In this document: piece by piece, positions 25,837-33,159 of the stretch | Layout: every line of letters starts with the position of its first letter | Position numbering within the stretch: position 1 is the stretch's first letter | Notes under the pieces: model-generated | Database searches by the model: none | The model's input: only the letters and a program-made list of their open reading frames with translations | Told to the model about the DNA's origin: nothing | Position numbers and translations under genes: made by a program | Source: Deltaproteobacteria bacterium | GTDB lineage: Bacteria > UBA10199 > JADGCS01 | DNA: 64,000 nucleotides | NCBI GenBank assembly: GCA_024233595.1 | Contig: JACKPK010000007.1 | Coordinates: 55,236 to 119,235 of the forward strand | Direction of reading: 5' to 3'

Positions 25837-26403
25837 TTAGCTAAGCTTCATAAACTTAAGGTATTCTGTTTTGCCCTTGCGATCGGTTTTGTTGTTCCAG
25901 GCGTCCACGCGCGTGTAATAGCGTTCGTCTTCGTTGTCTTCCATGTTGGCTTTTTTGGTGGCCTCTTTAAGATCTTGCGAAGCACCAAAGGGGTATTTCT
26001 TTTTGATGATTTTATTAAGAGTGATGTCGTGGATCTGTCCGTCTTCGTTCATGTGAAATTCCAAAGGGAAAGTACGACAGGTGGCTGGCCTTGCGTTGTA
26101 AACAGTGCAGCGGTTGTTTTTGTCTAAAAACTGACAACGGCCATTGCGTTTTTTAAGACCCATGAGACGTTTGCCGTAATTGAAGTCGATCCACGCGCCC
26201 CAATCGGATTCGTAGGCAATGTCTGTGCTGTCGTAAAGACGCACGATTTGATCGGCTTTCATTTTTGTGTGCTTGGTGAGTCGTTTGACGTCGGAATCAG
26301 TCACCGGCACAATGGTGTCGATGCAGCAGCCGCCGCAACCTTCGCATTGCACTTTTAGCATTTTTTTAATTCTGTCTTTTCTTTTTTGTTTTTTCTTGCC
26401 CAT
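25837..26403 (-). CDS. YkgJ-type cysteine cluster protein
   Basis: 188 residues with a very basic N-terminus (MGKKKQKRKDRIKKMLKV). CEGCGGCC near residue 20-27 and later cysteines (GRCQFLDKNNRCTVYNARPA, then TCRTFPLEF) form the CxxCxxCC family pattern, thought to bind a metal or iron-sulfur cluster. The function is unknown in most members. It stands alone, 168 bases from the histidine kinase start and 34 bases before the end of rarA on the same strand. Confidence 0.85.
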   Translation of the reverse strand: MGKKKQKRKDRIKKMLKVQCEGCGGCCIDTIVPVTDSDVKRLTKHTKMKADQIVRLYDSTDIAYESDWGAWIDFNYGKRLMGLKKRNGRCQFLDKNNRCTVYNARPATCRTFPLEFHMNEDGQIHDITLNKIIKKKYPFGASQDLKEATKKANMEDNEDERYYTRVDAWNNKTDRKGKTEYLKFMKLS

Positions 26404-26437
26404 GGTTGAACCACTCTAATGAAGTTTTTTAAGAATC

Positions 26438-27745
26438 TCAATCGTTCGGAAGGCTTTTTTTAGAATGCAACCAATCATAAATTTTCTTTTCGGCTCCGTT
26501 TTGTGATGGCGAATAATAACTTTGGTTTTTAACTTTATCAGGCAGGTGTTGCTGGTCGATTTCGGCGCCGGGATGATCATGCGCGTACTGATAGCCTTTG
26601 CCGTAGCCCATGTTTTTCATCAGTTTGGTTGGCGCATTACGTAAGTGCAGGGGGACTTCTAGGGCGCCATGTTGTTTCACATCATCTAATGCCTTTTTGT
26701 AACCCGCGTAACTGGAATTGCTTTTGGGGGACACTGCCAGGTAGGTGGCGCAGTGGGCTAAGGGAATCCAGCCCTCCGCATCGCCAACACGCTCAAAAAC
26801 TTGCGCGCAAGAAAGAGCCATGCTCACAGCTTGGGGGTTTGCCATGCCAACGTCTTCGCTCGCAAAGATCATCATGCGCCGAGCAATAAAACGCGGGTCT
26901 TCGCCAGCATCAAGCATTCTGGCCAAATAATACAAAGCCGCGTCTGGATCAGAGCCGCGCATGCTTTTGATAAAAGCCGAAATCACATTGTAATGATGCT
27001 CACCTTTTTTGTCGTAATGTGAAGAACGATTTGCCAATAACTCTGTGATCTGTTCATCGGTTGCGCTTTGTGGTTCTGCAATGAGTGCGTGTAAATCTTG
27101 CAGGGCATTGAGCAGGTAACGGGCGTCGCCGTGCGATGAGCGCGCTAGTAATTCGCAAGCTTTTGGCGAAAGAAAATCCGGGCGATTTAATTTTTGCTGA
27201 GCGCGTTCTAAAATGCTGATTAGATTCTGCTCGGAAAGTGCGTTAAGAGTAAAAACCTGGCAACGCGAGAGCAAGGCGCTGTTGACTTCAAAACTTGGGT
27301 TCTCGGTTGTAGCGCCAATGAAGATGATCACACCACTTTCCACATGTGGTAAAAAAGCGTCTTGCTGTGCTTTGTTAAAACGGTGAATTTCGTCGACAAA
27401 GAGAATGGTGCGTTTGTCATTAAGCTGCAAACGCGCGCGTGCTTGTTCGATCACAGCTTTGACTTCTTTAATGCCCGAGGTCACTGCGCTTAAAGTTTCA
27501 AAATGATGATTGGTTTTTTCGGCAATGAGCAGAGCCACAGTTGTTTTCCCAACACCAGGAGGGCCCCATAAAATAATGGAAGGCAGTTTGCCTGATTCGA
27601 TGAGGCGTCTGAGCTTGCCGTTTGCGCCCATAAGGTGCTCTTGTCCAACAAAGTCAGCGTAGTCTTTTGGTCGAAGTGACTCCGCTAAAGGTTTGTGATC
27701 CTGACTTTGTAATGTTGGGAATAGGGCAAAATCATTTTTAGTCAT
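26438..27745 (-). CDS. rarA: replication-associated recombination protein RarA (AAA+ ATPase)
   Basis: 435 residues. The Walker A motif WGPPGVGKTT lies near residue 61, Walker B FVDEIHRFNKAQQD near 117, sensor GATTENPSFEVN near 145; the C-terminal tetramerisation domain includes MRGSDPDAALYYLARML and the SEDVGMANPQA motif. RarA (MgsA) acts at stalled replication forks. It is the last housekeeping gene before the nitrate region; about 290 non-coding bases separate it from the porin-like gene. Confidence 0.95.
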   Translation of the reverse strand: MTKNDFALFPTLQSQDHKPLAESLRPKDYADFVGQEHLMGANGKLRRLIESGKLPSIILWGPPGVGKTTVALLIAEKTNHHFETLSAVTSGIKEVKAVIEQARARLQLNDKRTILFVDEIHRFNKAQQDAFLPHVESGVIIFIGATTENPSFEVNSALLSRCQVFTLNALSEQNLISILERAQQKLNRPDFLSPKACELLARSSHGDARYLLNALQDLHALIAEPQSATDEQITELLANRSSHYDKKGEHHYNVISAFIKSMRGSDPDAALYYLARMLDAGEDPRFIARRMMIFASEDVGMANPQAVSMALSCAQVFERVGDAEGWIPLAHCATYLAVSPKSNSSYAGYKKALDDVKQHGALEVPLHLRNAPTKLMKNMGYGKGYQYAHDHPGAEIDQQHLPDKVKNQSYYSPSQNGAEKKIYDWLHSKKSLPND

Positions 27746-28035
27746 ATTTTTGAATTAAAGTATCGTCATGAAAAATAAAAGGAAATTTAATCTTTTTTTA
27801 AAAAGTGACCTACAATGACATGTTCACTTTAAAGAACGCTGATATTTTTTATCTCAACAAAACAACTGCAAAAATTTGTAAAATGAATTCAATTTATGAC
27901 CTTTCTCATGCAGCGAGATTATTCAGATCATTGAGAGTTCGTATTTGGTTTTTTATATAGTGCAATGTGAATTCGTCGTTTTACGAGCGATAGCATTCAA
28001 TATGGATTGTTTTAATAATATACATGAGGACTATC
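27746..28035. promoter_or_regulatory. regulatory gap between rarA and the porin-like gene
   Basis: This AT-rich gap of 290 bases holds two possible operators and no gene. AAAGTGA (27802-27808) and TCACTTT (27824-27830) form a 7-base inverted repeat with a 15-base spacer. ATGAC-CTTT-CTCAT (27896-27909) resembles the two stronger FNR-type boxes of this region at 8 of 10 arm positions with the same N4 spacing. Either could control the divergent rarA or porin promoters. Confidence 0.35.
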
Positions 28036-29340
28036 ATGAAAACCAAAACTAGACTTTCTCTAATACTACTCACTTTGTTTTTTTCTTTAGGCACTTCTTT
28101 AGCCAATGCGGCTTTTGAGTTGGCAGATGGAAAATTCAAGGTAGGAGCTCAAGCAAGGTTCCGCTATGAGTTTTTTAACAATACAGATTTCGCATCAACG
28201 ACTAATGATACCTTGGATTATGTTCTAACGAGGGTAAGGCCAACATTTAGTTACCTGCCACATGAAAAAGTGGAAGTGCTATTGCAACCCCAATTCACTG
28301 CTGGGTGGGGCGAGTTATTTGGCACAAGTGTTACATCTGTTAATGCTGTAGCAGGTGGTAGTACAAGTGGGGCATTGAATGACCCTGCCTTTGGGGTTCA
28401 CCAAGCTTATATGCTCTATAAACCAGCCAGTTGGTTTGCTCTGACATTAGGACGCCAAGAATGGAATTATGGTGACCAACTTGTGATTGGTGGTGTTGAC
28501 TGGCACAATGTTGGCAGGTCTTTTGATGCCATGAAGATGCACTTTTCTGGTAGCAACTATTGGATTGATGCTTTGTATTCGTATCTTTCTGACGCTGAAT
28601 CAGGTGCCGCTAGAGGTGTTGCGACAGGTTCGACCGGAGATCATCATTTTGGAGGTTTATATGCCTCTATTGATCTAGCAGATTGGCTAAAAGCTTGGGA
28701 CTTGTATGCTCTTTATCGCCTAGATAGTACAGCTCGACCTAGGGCCCATAATTATTTGACCTTTGGAACGCGTTTTAAAGGTCAAAGTAAAGGGTGGGAT
28801 TACCGTCTCGAAGCAACGGGGCAATTTGGCAAATCCACTATCACGGGAGTAAATGCAAATCAGAAAGATTGGCAGGCTGATTTAGAGGTTGGGTACACGT
28901 GGACAGATTTTTATCAGTTTAGAATTGGTTTAGAGGCGTTTGCCGCGTCAAAAAACTACATACAAATGTTTCCAACAGCGCATAAATGGATTGGTTTTGT
29001 TGATCTGTTTGGTCGTCGAAACATTATGGGCGGGGTCGCTCATTTTTCTATGAAGCCAAGTGAGAAATGGGGTTTATCATTAGATGCTCATACGATCTTC
29101 AGAAACAGTGGGGCAACAGGTTTGTTTCGACTCAACGGCGTCACCCTCATCGGAGGAACAGGAGCCTCTTCTTCAAAGCTAGCTGGAGAGGAACTCGACT
29201 TTTCTGTAAGTTATGCAGCTCTAGATATTCTTAGTTTCAAAGCTGGGGTCAATGCTTTCATTCCTATGGGATTTATAAAAACTGAAGTTGGTAGTGCTGT
29301 GCCTTTATTTGGTTACTTGCAATCAAATCTCTCGTTTTAG
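28036..29340 (+). CDS. outer-membrane beta-barrel protein, alginate-export/porin-like
   Basis: 434 residues from the ATG at 28036, which has GAGGA six bases upstream; an ATG at 28024 is in frame but badly placed. A clear signal peptide ends at LGTSLANA-A. The rest shows alternating aromatic and polar strands (FKVGAQARFRYEF, LTRVRPTFSY, WFALTLGRQEWNYGDQ) and ends in phenylalanine (QSNLSF), as outer-membrane barrels do. It resembles the alginate-export porin family. Its place before the nitrate genes suggests an anion-permeable channel for nitrate or nitrite, which is only inference. Confidence 0.75.
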   Translation: MKTKTRLSLILLTLFFSLGTSLANAAFELADGKFKVGAQARFRYEFFNNTDFASTTNDTLDYVLTRVRPTFSYLPHEKVEVLLQPQFTAGWGELFGTSVTSVNAVAGGSTSGALNDPAFGVHQAYMLYKPASWFALTLGRQEWNYGDQLVIGGVDWHNVGRSFDAMKMHFSGSNYWIDALYSYLSDAESGAARGVATGSTGDHHFGGLYASIDLADWLKAWDLYALYRLDSTARPRAHNYLTFGTRFKGQSKGWDYRLEATGQFGKSTITGVNANQKDWQADLEVGYTWTDFYQFRIGLEAFAASKNYIQMFPTAHKWIGFVDLFGRRNIMGGVAHFSMKPSEKWGLSLDAHTIFRNSGATGLFRLNGVTLIGGTGASSSKLAGEELDFSVSYAALDILSFKAGVNAFIPMGFIKTEVGSAVPLFGYLQSNLSF

Positions 29341-29366
29341 AAACTGATCTATAGGAAGTCTGGTGT

Positions 29367-29415
29367 TAAGGGAGGGTGGTTTTTGTTGTTTGTTCTCCAA
29401 AATCACTCTCCCTTA
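29367..29415. terminator. bidirectional terminator hairpin
   Basis: TAAGGGAGGGTGGT (29367-29380) pairs with ATCACTCTCCCTTA (29402-29415), including two G-T pairs, around a T-rich loop. It sits between the convergent porin-like and Fnr-like genes, so it can end both transcripts. Confidence 0.6.
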
Positions 29416-29427
29416 TTTATAGAAGTA

Positions 29428-30180
29428 TTAAGCTTCTTGAGCATGCAGGGTCAGTTTTTTCATGTCTAGGATTGTGACAGTGTGATCTGAAAAACTAATT
29501 GCTTTTGTTGTGATCATTTCACGGATAGCTCTTACGGTGGATTCATATGTTGTCGCTGTTAAATTCATAAGAATCTGACGAGATAGAAAAAGATCAATCT
29601 TTGTGGTATCGTTTTTCTTAGTTCCATGAGATTTTGCTAAATCTAGCAAGATAAGAGCTAATCTTTGTTTTACAGTCATTGAAGTAAAGTAAAAAAACTT
29701 ATTGTCCGCTTTTCGGAGTTCATCAGCATAAAACAAAGCAAGATTGATTGAAAAATCTGGATTGTTTTTCATTGTGTCGTAAAAATTTTTAGTATCCAAA
29801 AAACAAACGTAAGTATCACGTAATGTTGATGCTGAAATTGGGTATTTTAAATTTTCTCCATATCCCCTGTGTCCCAGAATATCTCCTGATTTAGCTATTC
29901 TTAAAATACGAGATTGACTTGAATCAGGAGATTTTTTGAAAACCTGAACGTCTCCAGAATAAATAAAATGAATTCCTCGGACAGAACTGTCTTGGAAAAT
30001 TATGGTTTGGTTTTTTCTGTAGAACTGCGTACTTTTATTTTTTGAAAGATAGGACTTCCATTGTATCGAACAAAAGCGATTGATAAAGCAGGATCTTTGT
30101 TCACAATTGGAGCAATTCACTGTTTTGAATTCATCAATTTCTTTAGACAAGTTTTTTTTTATCGTGGTTCTTTTTCTCAT
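29428..30180 (-). CDS. Crp/Fnr-family regulator with cysteine cluster
   Basis: 250 residues from the ATG at 30180; a TTG at 30216 would add 12. N-terminal cysteines C23, C26, C31 and C37, then a cyclic-nucleotide-type beta-roll (about 45-150) with a further cysteine near 126 (TYVCFLD), a dimer helix, and a helix-turn-helix with TTYESTVRAIREM. Cysteines in these places suggest an oxygen- or NO-sensitive iron-sulfur cluster as in FNR, but C23, C26 and C31 do not match FNR spacing exactly. It is convergent with the porin gene and divergent from a second Fnr-like regulator across a 278-base gap with an FNR-type palindrome, so the two may cross-regulate. Confidence 0.82.
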   Translation of the reverse strand: MRKRTTIKKNLSKEIDEFKTVNCSNCEQRSCFINRFCSIQWKSYLSKNKSTQFYRKNQTIIFQDSSVRGIHFIYSGDVQVFKKSPDSSQSRILRIAKSGDILGHRGYGENLKYPISASTLRDTYVCFLDTKNFYDTMKNNPDFSINLALFYADELRKADNKFFYFTSMTVKQRLALILLDLAKSHGTKKNDTTKIDLFLSRQILMNLTATTYESTVRAIREMITTKAISFSDHTVTILDMKKLTLHAQEA

Positions 30181-30305
30181 TTTACCGGAAATATCGAAAT
30201 TAGGTATTCCAAACAACTATCTTAAAATAGATATGCCTTCAAAATAATTTATAATTTTTTAAAAACCGAAGCTAAAAAAAACAATAAAAACAAGGTGTTG
30301 TGTTG

Positions 30306-30323
30306 TTATGATTTATATCATAA
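30306..30323. promoter_or_regulatory. FNR-type palindrome between two regulators
   Basis: TTATGAT-TTAT-ATCATAA is a perfect 7-base inverted repeat with a 4-base spacer. The core TGAT-N4-ATCA is that of FNR-type sites (TTGAT-N4-ATCAA), but the second base of each half-site is A instead of T. It lies 126 bases before the downstream regulator's start on the minus strand and 136 before the one on the plus strand. Confidence 0.7.
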
Positions 30324-30458
30324 TTTAATATGATATACTTTGAAGATCGTTGTTGTTAAATCATCTTCGAACGGGTCGCGCCCTCAGAATTTTGGAATTG
30401 TTAATATGTGAATTGAGTGGGGGGTATAGAATTAGATTCCTGCCAAAAAGGAGGAGTG

Positions 30459-31175
30459 ATGAGGAAAACAAAAGTATCTGTGGTTAAGTGCGAAGAGTGC
30501 GAGCATGTGGGACATGGTGCCTTCTGCGGATTAAGCCATTCAGATTTGGCAAATTTTGATCAGCACAAAACATGTAACTATTATAAAAAGGGGCAAGTGA
30601 TTTTTCATGAAGGCACTCGTCCAATTGGATTGTTTTGCATTAGGAGTGGCCAGGTCAAAATCTGCAGAACAGGCCTTGAAGGAAAAGAGCAAATTGTTCG
30701 GTTAGCCAAATCTGGTAGCATCATTGGGTACCGATCATTTCTCGCAGAAGAGCTATATTCAGCATCAGCGATTGCTATTGAAGGAACAACTATTTGTTGT
30801 ATAGACAGGGATGATTTAAACAAGGCTTTAGCAAGTAATCCTCTGTTTTACAAAAACCTAGTGAAGTTGATGAGTTTTGATTTACGAAAATCAGAAGATT
30901 TGGTTTTTGGTTTGGCTCAAAAATCTGCGCGAGAACGATTGGCAGAGGTGTTGTTGCTATTAAAAGAAGAGTTTGGAATTGATCCCCTAGATTCAGCCAA
31001 ACTAGGGGTTCAGTTGAGTCGTCAAGAGCTATCGACTTACACAGGTGTTGCCACAGAAACAATCATCCGACTGCTTTCAGAATTCAAACAAGAAGGGTGG
31101 GTAGATCTCCAAGGTCGTCAAATACGGATATTAAACTATAAAGCTCTTGTTGATGAAGCTAACCTTGCTTTTTGA
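30459..31175 (+). CDS. Fnr-like oxygen/NO-responsive transcription regulator
   Basis: 238 residues; the ATG at 30459 follows AAGGAGG. N-terminal cysteines C11, C14 and C23 plus C113 (in TICCIDRD) match the four cluster ligands of FNR; the distance from C11 to C113 is 102, the same as C20 to C122 in E. coli FNR. A beta-roll (about 40-130), dimer helix and helix-turn-helix (SRQELSTYTGVATETIIRLL) follow. In FNR the recognition helix reads VETISRLL; here the serine is isoleucine. It probably controls the nar operon and neighbours by binding the nearby palindromes. It could respond to NO rather than oxygen. Confidence 0.87.
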   Translation: MRKTKVSVVKCEECEHVGHGAFCGLSHSDLANFDQHKTCNYYKKGQVIFHEGTRPIGLFCIRSGQVKICRTGLEGKEQIVRLAKSGSIIGYRSFLAEELYSASAIAIEGTTICCIDRDDLNKALASNPLFYKNLVKLMSFDLRKSEDLVFGLAQKSARERLAEVLLLLKEEFGIDPLDSAKLGVQLSRQELSTYTGVATETIIRLLSEFKQEGWVDLQGRQIRILNYKALVDEANLAF

Positions 31176-31203
31176 ATCGCTATTTAAATCTACCCAAGAA
31201 CAT

Positions 31204-31860
31204 TTAACAACCCGGCGCGTTAACAATCCCTTTTTTCTCGGCAGCTTGTTTGGTGAGTTCTTCAGCAAGATCAAGTGTTGAGTCTATTGCTTGTTTTGCC
31301 AGCAAGAAGTCTTCTTTAGTTTTTATGAGTTTTTTTAGTAAAGTTTCACCTAACTGTTTGTGGTAGGCTTCATCTTTTTGAATAGTATTTCTGTAGAGAT
31401 TTTCTGTTTCAATGTCTCCGCGTTCATCGAGAAGATTTAAAAATTGTTCGTTTTTCACAACAGCAATGGATTCTCTTGCAAAAGGGCCGCCTGCAGCTTT
31501 TTCAATGGTTGTTTTAAGTGATAAGAGGTGTTTTGTTAATGGGCTTAAGTCTGGTGCTAGAGGGTCAAAGTTAATCAAGTCAACCCCAAGATCTTTGAGT
31601 CTGTCCTCAATAAGTCTGTAATGCTTGGCTTCGTCCCCTACTTGCTTTGCAAAAACGAGTTTGCAGAAAGTTTCAGGTGTGTTGCCAACCCATTTGGCTC
31701 CAACAATAGTTGCTTCCATTTCATTTTTTAAGGCAATCTTAAGTAGTGTTGGGATTTCAAGGCTTCCTTTTGACTCCTGAATCAATGTCTCATTTGGCTG
31801 GATTAAAGCTAGCCTACTTTCGATAATGCTCTTTAGTTCTTCTAGGTATGTGTTAGTCAT
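31204..31860 (-). CDS. ferritin-like diiron protein
   Basis: 218 residues, all-helical, no membrane helix. Two Glu/His pairs of a diiron carboxylate site are visible: EMEATIV then GDEAKHYRL, and ETENLYRN then KDEAYHKQLG, spaced as in ferritin-like four-helix proteins. The protein is cytoplasmic. The activity cannot be told from sequence (iron storage, peroxide or NO chemistry are possible). It is divergent from the nar operon and shares its FNR-type box (31924-31941), about 65 bases upstream of its start, so it is probably co-induced under anaerobic or nitrosative conditions. Confidence 0.75.
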   Translation of the reverse strand: MTNTYLEELKSIIESRLALIQPNETLIQESKGSLEIPTLLKIALKNEMEATIVGAKWVGNTPETFCKLVFAKQVGDEAKHYRLIEDRLKDLGVDLINFDPLAPDLSPLTKHLLSLKTTIEKAAGGPFARESIAVVKNEQFLNLLDERGDIETENLYRNTIQKDEAYHKQLGETLLKKLIKTKEDFLLAKQAIDSTLDLAEELTKQAAEKKGIVNAPGC

Positions 31861-31923
31861 GCTATGCTCCTCTGCTTTTTAAAAGTATATCTAAGATTTT
31901 TGGAAAATCAAAGCTTGCAAGAA

Positions 31924-31941
31924 ACATGATCTTTATCATGT
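31924..31941. promoter_or_regulatory. FNR-type palindrome before the nar operon
   Basis: ACATGAT-CTTT-ATCATGT is a perfect 7-base inverted repeat with a 4-base spacer and the core TGAT-N4-ATCA. It lies between the divergent ferritin-like gene and the first gene of the nar operon, centred about 67 bases before the latter's ATG, a position suited to activating the operon promoter. Confidence 0.75.
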
Positions 31942-31999
31942 GCTCTAATGACCTGTCTAATTCTCCTTTCTATTCAAATAAGTTAAAAATAATCTAGTT

Positions 32000-32317
32000 A
32001 TGTTTTCAATTCTCAGCACAGAAATGGTTAAGGTTCGTTTTCAAAAAGGCCAGACTATTTTTTATAGAGGCCACCTTCCCTATGGGATTTATATCTTTAG
32101 TAGTGGCAAGGTAGGGTTAGTTACTGGTGAGAAAGGTGTGGAGCAAGTTGGTGCCCCAAATAATGTGTGTATCGGGCTAGATTCAATATTAGCAGATGAG
32201 GTTTTGCCTTTTACTGCAGTCGCTCAGTCTGACGTTATTGGTTACTTTGTTTGTAAGGCGGCTGTTCAGAAGTATTTGTGTCATTTTTCAAGTGGGCAGA
32301 TTGAAAGGGTCCAATGA
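32000..32317 (+). CDS. stand-alone cyclic-nucleotide-type beta-roll protein
   Basis: 105 residues. The whole protein is a Crp/Fnr-type sensor domain (KVRFQKGQTIFYRG at about 11-24, GIYIFSSGKVGLV at about 29-41), and it ends before any dimer helix or DNA-binding domain would begin. It has one N-terminal and one central cysteine but no FNR-type cluster set. As the first gene of the nar operon it may be an anti-regulator that pairs with the Fnr-like proteins, or a metabolite sensor. It is not a broken regulator in an obvious way: the stop overlaps the ATG at 32314 and no helix-turn-helix remnant follows. Confidence 0.7.
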   Translation: MFSILSTEMVKVRFQKGQTIFYRGHLPYGIYIFSSGKVGLVTGEKGVEQVGAPNNVCIGLDSILADEVLPFTAVAQSDVIGYFVCKAAVQKYLCHFSSGQIERVQ

Positions 32318-32340
32318 TTCAAGAGGTCTGTGGAGTTTTT

Positions 32341-33159
32341 ATGAAAAGAACTAGAAAGTTTATGCTCTGTTTGATGATTATGTCTTTTTTGGTCTCTTTG
32401 CAGGTCAAAGCAGCTTTTAACGCATCTCAAACATTCGACAAGAAATGTAGTAGCTGCCACTCAATCGGTGGCGGTGTTGTGAAGGGGCCTGATTTAAAAG
32501 GAGTGTCCGATAGGCGTTCCGAGGAATGGTTGGTTAGATTCATTCAGTCTGCGGATTCGATGATTCAATCAGGAGATCCTGAGGCTGTGAAGCTCTATAA
32601 TGAATATGATCAAAAAGATATGCCAGACCAACGGCTCTCTGATAGCGAGGTTAAAGCTATTTTGGAGTTTATTGCGGGTGGTGGTGAGCAGGTAGATGTT
32701 GGTGAATTCAAATCGGCAACCAAGGCAAGTCCAGAAGATATTTTAAAAGGCCGGTCTTTGTTTTTGGGTGAAGTTAGCTTTGCTAAGGGAGGCCCAGCTT
32801 GCCTCTCTTGTCATAGTGTTGGCAATTATGGGTTTTTGGGTGGGGGGACCTTGGCAAAGAATCTGACTCATATTTATTCAGACTACAATGACAAAGGATT
32901 GTCTGTGGCTCTGAGTAAGTTAGCTTTTCCGGTCATGGAAGAGGTTTATGCGGACAAGTCACTGACTGATGATGAAAACTTTCAAATCAAGGCATTTCTT
33001 TACAGCGTGGACAAAGAAGGTGTGGAGCCTTTTAACTTTCAGAAGAAGTTTGTTTTTCTAGGGGTGGGGGGTGTTGTGGTTTTATTGGGAGTTATAGATT
33101 TAGTGTGGAGAAAGCGTCGTAAGAAAAGTGTGAGAAACACTCATGGAGGTATTCGATGA
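32341..33159 (+). CDS. di-heme membrane cytochrome c (NarC-like)
   Basis: 272 residues from the ATG at 32341, which gives a clean signal peptide ending at LQVKA-A; an ATG at 32314 overlapping the previous stop is an alternative. Two CxxCH haem sites, CSSCH at 36-40 and CLSCH at 154-158, sit in two cytochrome-c folds, followed by a C-terminal membrane helix at about 240-262. It overlaps narG by ATGA. In Thermus, a di-heme membrane cytochrome (NarC) precedes narG in the same way and carries electrons with the nitrate reductase. That the role is the same here is inference. Confidence 0.85.
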   Translation: MKRTRKFMLCLMIMSFLVSLQVKAAFNASQTFDKKCSSCHSIGGGVVKGPDLKGVSDRRSEEWLVRFIQSADSMIQSGDPEAVKLYNEYDQKDMPDQRLSDSEVKAILEFIAGGGEQVDVGEFKSATKASPEDILKGRSLFLGEVSFAKGGPACLSCHSVGNYGFLGGGTLAKNLTHIYSDYNDKGLSVALSKLAFPVMEEVYADKSLTDDENFQIKAFLYSVDKEGVEPFNFQKKFVFLGVGGVVVLLGVIDLVWRKRRKKSVRNTHGGIR

